DNA from: Verrucomicrobiales bacterium
GTDB taxonomy: Bacteria; Verrucomicrobiota; Verrucomicrobiia; Verrucomicrobiales; DEV007
DNA length: 64,000 nucleotides
Assembly (NCBI GenBank): GCA_016795505.1
Contig: JAEUHH010000006.1
Span: 1 to 64,000 of the forward strand
Direction of reading: 5' to 3'
In this document: positions 1 through 7,026 of the stretch, in pieces
How positions within the stretch are numbered: position 1 is the stretch's first letter
Layout: each line of letters opens with the position of its first letter
The notes under the pieces: generated by a model
What the model was told of the DNA's origin: nothing
The model's database searches: none
The model's input: the letters and a program-made list of their open reading frames with translations, nothing else
Made by a program: the position numbers and the translations under genes

Positions 1-299
1 CCCAGCCAGCCACGGGTCCCACAAAGGCTCCGCCGACCACGGGTCGTCGCAGCTACCTGCTTCGCATCCCTGCGTACGGCTCCGTACAGGGCGGTTCCAA
101 TCAGACTCGGGCTTTTGGCCCGTAGTACAGCACGATCCAGATCGCTTTGACTCCGCTTCGCTACGATTCTCCTGGGCTTCCTTCCCCGGGTTGGCTACCC
201 TTCCCGAGTTGGCCTCAGATGATGGTCTCTACATTTTTCATGTTCTGGTATTTCCACAGGGGACTTGAACCCCGTTTACAACGTGCCCATGCTGGGCAC
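1..299 (-). mobile_element. 5' part of a group II intron (domain I), cut by window edge
   Basis: Read on the minus strand from about position 299, the sequence opens with GTGCCCAGCATGGGCACG. It continues with a GGGGTTCAAGTCCCC hairpin and then CCAACTCGGGAAGGGTAGCC and GGAAGCCCAGG blocks. This order matches the 5' end and domain I of bacterial group II introns, which classically start GUGYG. The ribozyme continues beyond the left edge, so the maturase/reverse transcriptase and the 3' domains V and VI are not visible. The intron may instead be a 5' fragment or an ORF-less copy. The exact 5' splice site (about 299) is inferred. The recognition is from memory of the family, not a covariance-model search. 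Confidence 0.62.
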
Positions 300-432
300 A
301 TATAAGACGGTGGTGGACAAACCGATCCCGCCGCGAGTTGATTGACAACCCCGACTCGAATCCTTATCCTCCCATCAAGGCCGCGCTCCCGGATCGGGCT
401 GCCATGCCTCTACGTTCGGCCAAGAAACGAGA

Positions 433-798
433 GTGCATTGCCCTGACCATGAGCACCAACATCCTCCGCCAGTGAGCTTGACCGCCTTACAGAGCATGAT
501 TGACCGACCTGCGATGTATTTTGGGACTCGCGATGGTTATCTGAGGGATATTGTCGCATTTGATTTGGGTGTCAGCTTCGAGTCCGGTTGGGACGAGTCT
601 AGCATGGATTACCGTCATTCATCGATTCCTCCCGGGTTTATATCGTTCGTGTGCGCTCGTTTAGAGGAGACAACTGGTGGGCCATCTTGGAGTGCGCGAA
701 TCGAGGGTCATTCAGCTTCTGAGCAAGATTCATGGTCACTATTCCTCCGTTTGTGGACCGAGTATAAACTTCATGAAGCAGGGACTAAGACCCCATAG
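433..798 (+). CDS. Small hypothetical protein with RPxMYxG motif
   Basis: A 121-aa soluble protein with no signal peptide or membrane segment. Residues about 23-31 read MIDRPAMYFG, an RPxMYxG motif seen near the N-terminus of a group of small uncharacterised bacterial proteins, some found next to toxin or immunity genes. The rest is acidic and aromatic-rich (several W and F) and I do not recognise it. The DNA is clearly less GC-rich than the core genes to the right. It ends 21 bases before the first of two 69-bp hairpin repeats. Its frame overlaps an upstream extension of the next frame, but that extension is probably not translated. Function unknown. Confidence 0.6.
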   Translation: MHCPDHEHQHPPPVSLTALQSMIDRPAMYFGTRDGYLRDIVAFDLGVSFESGWDESSMDYRHSSIPPGFISFVCARLEETTGGPSWSARIEGHSASEQDSWSLFLRLWTEYKLHEAGTKTP

Positions 799-819
799 CC
801 AAACGAGCCCGATCAAACC

Positions 820-888
820 GGATACAGGCAACGGCTCGAAGGCTATCTGTCGTGTCAGCAACGTCTTGCGCTCGCCGTCGGCTGATCC
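820..888. repeat. 69-bp imperfect hairpin repeat, copy 1
   Basis: Begins GGATACAGGCAAC and ends GGCTGATCC. It matches a second 69-bp element at 2108-2176 in about 56 of 69 positions with no gaps. It starts 21 bases after the stop codon of the RPxMYxG gene. Its terminal inverted complementarity is weaker than in copy 2. The arrangement after a stop codon is like a cassette recombination site or a REP element. Confidence 0.7.
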
Positions 889-1552
889 GAGTCGTTCGCC
901 TCAAAATTGGAAGCTTTACTGGCAGTCTTTTCTCCTTTTTTCGCTCACTTCGTGCTCGGAGAACCAAACTGCAGGCCCCGATGGAGGCCCAGTTGCTCCA
1001 CCTGAAAGGGAAGTGACCGAGATCGTGTGTCCAGTTCATCAGGTTCCGGTCTTCAAGGTCCATGCTTCATACGCCATCTCCTGCTATATCTGGGACCCGA
1101 AGCTTGGTCTAACCGTTGAGCAAATCAGGACTCGCTTCCCATACGCAGTCTGGGATTCGAATTTACATAGAGTCGACGATTCAGAAGGCGCAAAGTTTCC
1201 CGAATACAACCTTGTCTGCGATCGTTGCCAGGACAGTTGGAGCGAGTATGCCGCAGCGAATCCACTCCCCCCGGAAGGGAGATTTGTGATCTCGATCCCG
1301 GAGTCACAAGAGATTCTAATCAACGGCATTGAGTTCGATCTCGAACAGATAGCGGCGGTTGCGAAGCTAGTCACGAGCCATCAAGCGAAACCCAGGCTAC
1401 ACTTGCGAGCCGACAAGACAACGCCAACTCATACGATCAAGGCTGTCGTGGAAGCGTGCGCAGAGGCAGGGATTACCGATGTGATCTTCGGATCATTTAC
1501 GGCTGAGACGGCCTCCCCGCGACAACCGGCGGGCACACACAAGCCAGAGTAG
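866..1552 (+). CDS. Lipoprotein with CPxH motif and ExbD/TolR-like C-terminal domain
   Basis: The frame is open from 677, but the protein-like part starts near 866. A TTG there gives a basic N-terminus, a hydrophobic stretch FLLFSLTSC with lipobox LTSC, and then the mature region: 228 aa. Residues about 60-130 carry CPVH and CDRC, a possible metal or disulphide site. The last about 75 residues (ISIPESQEILINGIEFDLEQ, then LHLRADKTTP, then AGITDVIFGSF) resemble the periplasmic domain of ExbD/TolR, which normally follows a single transmembrane helix. Here the domain would be lipid-anchored and no ExbB/TolQ partner is visible. The start is uncertain because it falls within the hairpin repeat, and a start-codon loss or frameshift is possible. 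Low GC suggests accessory DNA. Confidence 0.55.
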   Translation: MRSPSADPSRSPQNWKLYWQSFLLFSLTSCSENQTAGPDGGPVAPPEREVTEIVCPVHQVPVFKVHASYAISCYIWDPKLGLTVEQIRTRFPYAVWDSNLHRVDDSEGAKFPEYNLVCDRCQDSWSEYAAANPLPPEGRFVISIPESQEILINGIEFDLEQIAAVAKLVTSHQAKPRLHLRADKTTPTHTIKAVVEACAEAGITDVIFGSFTAETASPRQPAGTHKPE

Positions 1553-1665
1553 GCAAGCCTCACCACGCCGCGGGTCGAAAGCTTCATTGACATTCAGCTT
1601 TTCACCCAGATTCGGAGTGGCGCTCTCGGGTGAGACTGCCTATCTTCGGACGTTTTGCAAAGAAA

Positions 1666-2091
1666 ATGAAGAAACTAATCCCCTTCGTAACTGTCGCCAT
1701 CCTGGTGCTTGGAAGTCTCTCGGGGTGCAAACCTCATGCTGGCCCATCAAAGTCAACAGCGCAGAGCATCGGCTCTGCGGGCCTGGCGGAGGGAGCGGAC
1801 TCTGAAGCACTTATCCAAGCCTTAGAACAGAATGCCTTCCAGGTGGTCGAGGGGAAGACCTTCGAACAGATCGTGCCAGGCAACACGCCGTCCCGTGGCT
1901 ATGAGGGCTTGATTGCCCTGCGCGACACGACCGCCAAAGCGCCGAATGAGTTCGTCGTTGGCGTGGGACCGGATACGGTGATCTGGTTCAAGTCGCACAA
2001 GGCCTCCGGCGACGACGCCATGGCGGACTGGGAAGCGCATGTCCAGAAGCGAATCGCTCTCGTAGAGCGGCTGGCAGCCAATAAGCCGTAG
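1666..2091 (+). CDS. Small lipoprotein, unknown function
   Basis: The ATG at 1666 gives MKKLIPFVTVAILVLGSLSGC, a clean lipoprotein signal with lipobox LSGC, in a 141-aa product. A GTG at 1630 would add 12 residues and is less likely. The mature part is about 120 residues with a DSEALIQALEQNAFQVVEGK stretch and a C-terminal helix, and has no catalytic motif I recognise. It is followed 17 bases after its stop by copy 2 of the 69-bp hairpin repeat. Its lower GC and neighbours place it in the left accessory patch. Confidence 0.65.
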   Translation: MKKLIPFVTVAILVLGSLSGCKPHAGPSKSTAQSIGSAGLAEGADSEALIQALEQNAFQVVEGKTFEQIVPGNTPSRGYEGLIALRDTTAKAPNEFVVGVGPDTVIWFKSHKASGDDAMADWEAHVQKRIALVERLAANKP

Positions 2092-2107
2092 TCCCGTGAG
2101 GCGAAAC

Positions 2108-2176
2108 GGATACAGGCAACAGCTCGATGGCTTTCTGTGGTGTCCGAACCGTCCCGCACCCGCCGTTGCCTGATCC
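2108..2176. repeat. 69-bp imperfect hairpin repeat, copy 2
   Basis: The ends GGATACAGGCAAC and GTTGCCTGATCC are inverted complements apart from one bulged base, enclosing about 44 bases. It is about 81% identical to the element at 820-888. It begins 17 bases after the lipoprotein stop codon. The remainder of 2092-2292 shows no gene. Confidence 0.72.
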
Positions 2177-2292
2177 GGGACGTCCGCCCAGCCGCTCCCA
2201 TCCCACAAGGCCAGCCTCTCCATAGCCGGCACAAAACACTCCGCCCGCTCCTCGCGCCGACGCCGCCCCCTCCGCAACGGTAAGCCGGCAGG

Positions 2293-3570
2293 TCAAAACG
2301 GCTCCTCTTCGTCCTCGTCCTCGTTCTCGAAATCCGGCAGGGGCTCGTCGCCAAAATCGGGCTCGGGGATGAGCAGCAGGTCGCCGGGATTCACCTCCGC
2401 CGACGCGGACGACACGGACGACAGGGGCGGGGCTTCGGAACGGTCACCGGCGTGGGTGGCGGTGGCGACCGGCTCCAGAGGCATCATTTCCTCGGCCACG
2501 AGGCAGGCTGAAGAGTCGGCAGCAGGCGGGGGCGCTACAGGACCGGCGTAGCGAGTCAGGGGCAGCACGAGATTCCCCGGCAGCGGCCATTGCTTTTCAA
2601 AGACGTGCGGCGCCAGGACCGGGGCGCGCTCGTAGGCTTCGAAGACCATCTGCAGCTTGGCGTCGAGATTGTCGATGTAGTGGAGGGCGTAGGCCTCGGG
2701 GGTCTTGGGCACGACGGGCGAGCCGAATGCCAACTCGCCATGGTGCGAGGCCACGAGGTGCAGCAGGTGCAGCCGGACGCGATCGCTGGGCGGATCAACT
2801 CCGCGCCAGGTGGCCGCCTCGGGGCGGTCGAGGATCTCGCGCCAGAGCTTGTTCACCACATCCATCCCGACGGGGATGTGGCTGATCAGCTCGCTGGCCT
2901 CGGTATAGGGCATGGTGAAGCCGCGGGCGGCGTAGGCATTCTCCCAGAGCTTGCCGACATCGTGGAAGAGCACCCCGGCGATGAGCAAGTCGCGGTTCAG
3001 GGTGGGGTAGGCCTCGCAGATCTGGACCGCCGTCCGCATCATCTGGGCGACGTGCTCGACGAGACCGCCGCGCCGGGCATGGTGATTGCGCCGGGCGGCT
3101 CCGGTGCGCCGCATCCGCTCGCCGAATTGATCGAGGAAGGTGCGGCACAACAGATGGAGCCGCGGATCCGCGATCGCCGCGACGAGCCGCTCGATTTCGG
3201 CGTAGTCCCGCGCCTGCCGGTCGCGCAGACTGGCGGATCCGGCCAGCAGGGCCTCGACCTCGGCGGGCTCCAGCGGGTGCAGCGCGAAGTCCTTCGCGTC
3301 GATGCCGCCGCGTTCGGCATTTTGGTAAAAGGAGCCCTCGACAGCGAAGAAATCGGCCGCCGCCGCGGTGGCGCAGGCGCCAAAGGCCGCGGTATTGTCC
3401 CAGGCCCGGAGCACGAGCGAATCCTCGGAATCGACGAACTTCAGCTCGTAATACGGCTTGTTCGTCTTCGTCAGCTTGCGGGTCGACTGTTCCAGTTGGG
3501 CGTGGAGCCGGTAGTCGCCCGCCTCCGGGCCGGCTTTCTGGCGCAATTCGCGGATGCTGACGATGTCCAT
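2293..3570 (-). CDS. yhaM: YhaM-family HD-domain 3'-5' exoribonuclease
   Basis: A 425-aa protein starting MDIVSIRELR; an upstream GTG/ATG frame exists but has no family similarity. The N-terminal about 110 residues form the OB-fold (nucleic-acid binding) seen in YhaM/CBF1. The HD phosphohydrolase core follows: RGGLVEHVAQM supplies the first His, LFHDVGKL the HD pair, and ASHHGE and YIDNLDAK the later ligands. YhaM proteins are manganese-dependent 3'-5' exonucleases acting on RNA and DNA. The C-terminal about 60 residues are low-complexity, ending in a run of Glu and Asp. It is transcribed away from hisG across a 184-bp divergent spacer. Substrate preference here is inferred from family only. 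Confidence 0.85.
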   Translation of the reverse strand: MDIVSIRELRQKAGPEAGDYRLHAQLEQSTRKLTKTNKPYYELKFVDSEDSLVLRAWDNTAAFGACATAAAADFFAVEGSFYQNAERGGIDAKDFALHPLEPAEVEALLAGSASLRDRQARDYAEIERLVAAIADPRLHLLCRTFLDQFGERMRRTGAARRNHHARRGGLVEHVAQMMRTAVQICEAYPTLNRDLLIAGVLFHDVGKLWENAYAARGFTMPYTEASELISHIPVGMDVVNKLWREILDRPEAATWRGVDPPSDRVRLHLLHLVASHHGELAFGSPVVPKTPEAYALHYIDNLDAKLQMVFEAYERAPVLAPHVFEKQWPLPGNLVLPLTRYAGPVAPPPAADSSACLVAEEMMPLEPVATATHAGDRSEAPPLSSVSSASAEVNPGDLLLIPEPDFGDEPLPDFENEDEDEEEPF

Positions 3571-3754
3571 GGCACCTGTTTGGCCCAGTCGCCGGGAAAA
3601 GGAAAGCGGTTTTCTGCACGCCCGCCGCGCCGGCGGTGGCACCGGGCTTGGGCGGAAATCGACAGCTCCCCATTTTCCGGGATGACACCCCGGGATTTAC
3701 GACGATGATACCGGCCCAAAATTTCCCGCCTCCCCGGCCAAACCGACGCCACCC

Positions 3755-4633
3755 ATGACCGCCAACCTCCTCAAGATCGGCCTGCCGAACGGCAGCCTCG
3801 GCGAGCCCACTCTGGACTTGTTTGCCAAAGCCGGCTACGCCATCCATGGCGCCTCCCGCTCCTACAAACCGAGCATTGATGACCCCGAGATCTCGGTGCG
3901 GCTGATCCGCGCCCAGGAAATCGGCCGCTATGTCGACCACGGCTTCCTCGACTGCGGCATCACCGGCCGCGACTGGATCGCCGAGAATGGCGCCGACGTC
4001 GAGGTCGTCTGCGACCTGCGCTACAGCAAGGCCACCGCGAATCCCACCCGCTGGGTGCTGGTGGTGCCGAACGACTCCCCCATCCAGAGCGTGCAGGATC
4101 TGGAGGGCAAACGCATCGCCGCCGAGGCCATCGGCCTGGTGGAGCGCTACCTGGCCGAGAAAGGCGTGAAGGCCGAGGTGGAATTCAGCTGGGGCGCCAC
4201 CGAGGTGAAAGTGCCCGATCTCGTCGACGCCATCGTGGACATCACCGAGACCGGCTCCTCCCTCCGGGCGAACAACCTGCGCATCGTCGACACCCTGATG
4301 GAGAGCTACCCGCAGCTCATCGCCAACCGCACCGCCTGGGCCGATCCGTGGAAGCGGGAGAAGATCGCCCGTCTCGCCCTGCTGCTCCAGTCCGCCCTCC
4401 AGGCTCGCGACATGGTGGGGCTCAAGATGAACCTGCCGGAAAATCAGTTGCAAAACGTCCTCTCCTGCATACCATCCCTCCGCCAACCGACTGTCTCGCA
4501 CCTAACCTCTGAAGGCTGGGTGGCGGTGGAAACCGTCGCGGCCGAAAAAACGGTGCGGGATTTGATTCCCCAATTAAAGGCGCTGGGCGCCGAGGGAATC
4601 ATCGAATATCCGCTCAACAAGGTGGTCCTCTGA
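3755..4633 (+). CDS. hisG: ATP phosphoribosyltransferase, long form
   Basis: Catalyses the first, feedback-controlled step of histidine synthesis, joining ATP and PRPP. The 292-aa length and the C-terminal about 75 residues ([19 protein letters not shown] through [14 protein letters not shown]) identify the long form with the ACT-like regulatory domain, so no HisZ partner is needed. N-terminal [17 protein letters not shown] and [10 protein letters not shown] are the expected substrate-binding segments, and [18 protein letters not shown]-like sequence carries the PRPP loop. No other his gene is nearby. The frame opens directly after a short divergent promoter region. The call is secure. Confidence 0.95.
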   Translation: MTANLLKIGLPNGSLGEPTLDLFAKAGYAIHGASRSYKPSIDDPEISVRLIRAQEIGRYVDHGFLDCGITGRDWIAENGADVEVVCDLRYSKATANPTRWVLVVPNDSPIQSVQDLEGKRIAAEAIGLVERYLAEKGVKAEVEFSWGATEVKVPDLVDAIVDITETGSSLRANNLRIVDTLMESYPQLIANRTAWADPWKREKIARLALLLQSALQARDMVGLKMNLPENQLQNVLSCIPSLRQPTVSHLTSEGWVAVETVAAEKTVRDLIPQLKALGAEGIIEYPLNKVVL

Positions 4634-4721
4634 GATTCTCAGAAAGACCGCCTGTTTTTTCCGGCCGTGCCGGAGCAGAGACCAAACCAAACAGACCAGA
4701 CAACCGCAGCCGCCAAGACGC

Positions 4722-4826
4722 ATGGGTTCCATCAAAAAAAGACGGAAAAGCAAGATCAACAAGCACAAGCGGCGCAAACGCATGAAAGCCAACCGGCACA
4801 AGAAGCGTTTGCGTTACAAGAGCTGA
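4722..4826 (+). CDS. AURKAIP1/COX24-domain (mS38/bS22-like) small ribosomal protein
   Basis: A 34-residue, extremely basic peptide beginning MGSIKKRRKSKINKHKRR and continuing with MKANRHKKR. This is the AURKAIP1/COX24 signature shared by mitochondrial mS38 and the short actinobacterial bS22. Those proteins sit on the small ribosomal subunit near the decoding region. About two thirds of its residues are Lys, Arg or His. It is only 35 codons with its stop, so it is easily missed. It lies 88 bases after hisG and 16 before the TPR gene, on the same strand. Ribosomal location is inferred from family. Confidence 0.8.
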   Translation: MGSIKKRRKSKINKHKRRKRMKANRHKKRLRYKS

Positions 4827-4842
4827 CCGCTAGCTTGAGAGC

Positions 4843-6804
4843 ATGAGTGCGTCGGGACCCTGCGGCTGTTTTCGTCGATGGGGGCTCACTTTTCGGAGTC
4901 TCATCCCCGGCATCGGGGCCGGGAATGGCCGGTTTTCTTCGGCATCCGTGACGCTGCTTCAGCGCCCCCGCGGCGGAGCCTCGGCCTGTCGCGGGAAAGC
5001 CGTGTCGATGGCCTTCGGGCTCGGCCTCGCGGCTTTGTGCCCGATTTTCCGGCCCGCCACGCTGTCGGCGCAGGAAAGTCCCGAGGATTTCGCCGAGATC
5101 TACCTCGACCGGTATTTTCCGCCCAAAGAGCCGTTGAAACTCCAGGCAGCGGGCGTGCGCCGCAGCGAGGCGCTGGCCCACTACGCCCGCGGACTGTCGC
5201 TGGAGGCTCAGGAGCGCACCGACGAGGCTATTGCCGCCTTTCGGGAGGTTCTGCGCATCGATCCCGGAGCCGTGGAACTGGCTCGCAAGGTCGCCGGGCT
5301 CCTCGCCGAAGCCGGGCAGGCCGCCGCCGGTCGTGAGGTGCTGACCCAGTGCCTCCAGAGACGCCCCGAATCGATGGAAGCCGCCATCGCCCTCTCGGAG
5401 TATCTCGCCACCTATCAGAAAGGCGACGAGACTGCCCAGACCGAGGCCATGCGGCTCGCCACCGAGACCGTGGAGCGCCACCCCGGCGAGGCCGCCAGCC
5501 ACGAGCACCTCGTGCGCATGCTGCTGATCGCCGGCAAGCCCCTCGAGGCCCGCGCCGCTCTGGAAAAAGCCATCGCCCGCGACGAGGCCAACCCTTTCTA
5601 CTGGCTCCAGATCGGCCGGGTGGCCCAGCGCGTCTGGCCGCTCAATCCCGACCAGACTCCCGAGCCCATCAATGCCGTCTTCGAAAAAGCCCTCGACCGG
5701 GGCCGGGACAATCCCTTCATCCGCGAGCGGGTCGGCGACTACTTCCACGACAGCCGCCAGCCAGCCCGTGCCCGGGAGATCTTCGAGGCCTTGGTGAAGG
5801 AATTCCCCGACCAGTTGGCCGTGCGCCAAAAGCTGGCCCGCGTCTATGGTGCCCTCGGCGAGGACGACCTCGTCATCGAGACCCTGAAAGCCATCGTCGA
5901 GATCAATCCCCAAGACGCCGAGATCCACCGCGAATTGGGCCGCATCTATCTCGGCCGCGAAGACTACCAGGGCGCCATCGTCCACTTCCGCGAGGCCATG
6001 AAGCTCACCTCCGGCACCGCCGAGGAGTATGAGGCCATCGGCCGCATGATCATCTTCGGCGCCCAGATGCCCGCCGAGGCCGTCACCTTCCTCGAGCGCG
6101 GCGCCTACCTGCACCCCGACGACGCCCGGCTGCCGAATCTCCTGACCTTTGCCCTGTCACAGCTCGAAAAGTACGACCAGGCCGTGCCGTGGTTCGAAAA
6201 AGTGCTGACCCTGGCCCAGCAGTCCCAGCCCGAGTTGCTCGACGCCTCCTTTTACTTCCGCTACGGCGCCTGCGTCGAGCGGGCTGGCGACATCGAACGC
6301 GCCACCACCCTGTTCCGCACCACCATGGACCTCCTCGCCAAGGAGGATGCCGAGGACGAGCGCGTCAAAGCCCTGCGCGCCGAGACCTACAACTACCTCG
6401 GCTACATGTGGTTGGAGAACGACAAGAACATCGACGAAGCCGGCGAGCTGATCAAAGAAGCCGCCGCCCTGTCCCCCGAGTCCGGAGCCATCGCCGACAG
6501 TCTCGGGTGGTTTTACTTCAAAAAAGGCCGCTACGAGGAAGCCAAGCGCGAACTGCTGCGTGCCGAAGGCCTCGTCAAAGAGCCCGACGGCGTGATCTAC
6601 GACCACCTCGGCCAGACCTTCTTCAAACTCAACGACCGGGAGAAGGCTATCGAGTATCTGAAAAAGGCCCTCGAACTCGAGCCAGACAACGCCGACTTCC
6701 AGAAGCGCCTCGCCGAATTCGAAGCCGCCCCGGCGCCCGACGCCCCCAAGCCGGCACCAACGCCCACGCCGGCTCCCGCACCAGCGCCCGCCAAGGGCGC
6801 GTGA
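4843..6804 (+). CDS. Exported TPR-repeat protein
   Basis: A 653-aa frame almost entirely of tetratricopeptide repeats (for example ALAHYARGLSLEAQERTDEA, then IYDHLGQTFFKLNDREKAIE near the end). It closes with a Pro/Ala-rich tail after about residue 625. The start is uncertain: ATG 4843, GTG 4948 or ATG 5008. The stretch MAFGLGLAALCPIFRPATLSAQ looks like the core of a signal peptide cleaved after SAQ, so the mature protein starts near residue 78 whichever start is used. TPR arrays mediate protein-protein contacts; no enzymatic domain is visible. It lies upstream of a second TPR protein and a MoxR/BatA-type cluster, suggesting an envelope or chaperone-assembly role. This is inference. Confidence 0.82.
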   Translation: MSASGPCGCFRRWGLTFRSLIPGIGAGNGRFSSASVTLLQRPRGGASACRGKAVSMAFGLGLAALCPIFRPATLSAQESPEDFAEIYLDRYFPPKEPLKLQAAGVRRSEALAHYARGLSLEAQERTDEAIAAFREVLRIDPGAVELARKVAGLLAEAGQAAAGREVLTQCLQRRPESMEAAIALSEYLATYQKGDETAQTEAMRLATETVERHPGEAASHEHLVRMLLIAGKPLEARAALEKAIARDEANPFYWLQIGRVAQRVWPLNPDQTPEPINAVFEKALDRGRDNPFIRERVGDYFHDSRQPARAREIFEALVKEFPDQLAVRQKLARVYGALGEDDLVIETLKAIVEINPQDAEIHRELGRIYLGREDYQGAIVHFREAMKLTSGTAEEYEAIGRMIIFGAQMPAEAVTFLERGAYLHPDDARLPNLLTFALSQLEKYDQAVPWFEKVLTLAQQSQPELLDASFYFRYGACVERAGDIERATTLFRTTMDLLAKEDAEDERVKALRAETYNYLGYMWLENDKNIDEAGELIKEAAALSPESGAIADSLGWFYFKKGRYEEAKRELLRAEGLVKEPDGVIYDHLGQTFFKLNDREKAIEYLKKALELEPDNADFQKRLAEFEAAPAPDAPKPAPTPTPAPAPAPAKGA

Positions 6805-6893
6805 GGGTCCGATCCGGTAGAGAGGCCACCGGCAGGGCAAAATCCGAGAAAATCCCGTGCCGTTCTGCTCCCCGGATTCCCTGAGCCGGTCAG

Positions 6894-6948
6894 GCGATCC
6901 GATCGAGCAGGGTTGGATCGGAGAGGCAACAGGGTCTGATCGAAACGC
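6894..6948. repeat. REP/BIME-like intergenic repeat, copy 1
   Basis: Two tandem half-units, GATCGAGCAGGGTTGGATCGG and GCAACAGGGTCTGATCG. They match the dispersed family also found at 13881, 22476, 34114, 41200 and 61367. The copy lies in the 222-bp spacer between the two TPR genes. Confidence 0.7.
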
Positions 6949-7026
6949 CGCCCCTCCGTGGCACCGCGATGCCGCCCCCGGCATTGGGCTTTACCTCTGG
7001 CGTGATTTCCGCTTCATTGTCCGGCG

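Noticed and set aside
820-2176. Canonical integron attC sites
   Set aside because: The 69-bp hairpins lack GTTRRRY and RYYYAAC core sites and no integrase is visible. Kept only as attC-like repeats.
2590-3708. A 372-codon plus-strand frame
   Set aside because: Antisense of the YhaM-like gene with no recognisable domain; codon-bias shadow.
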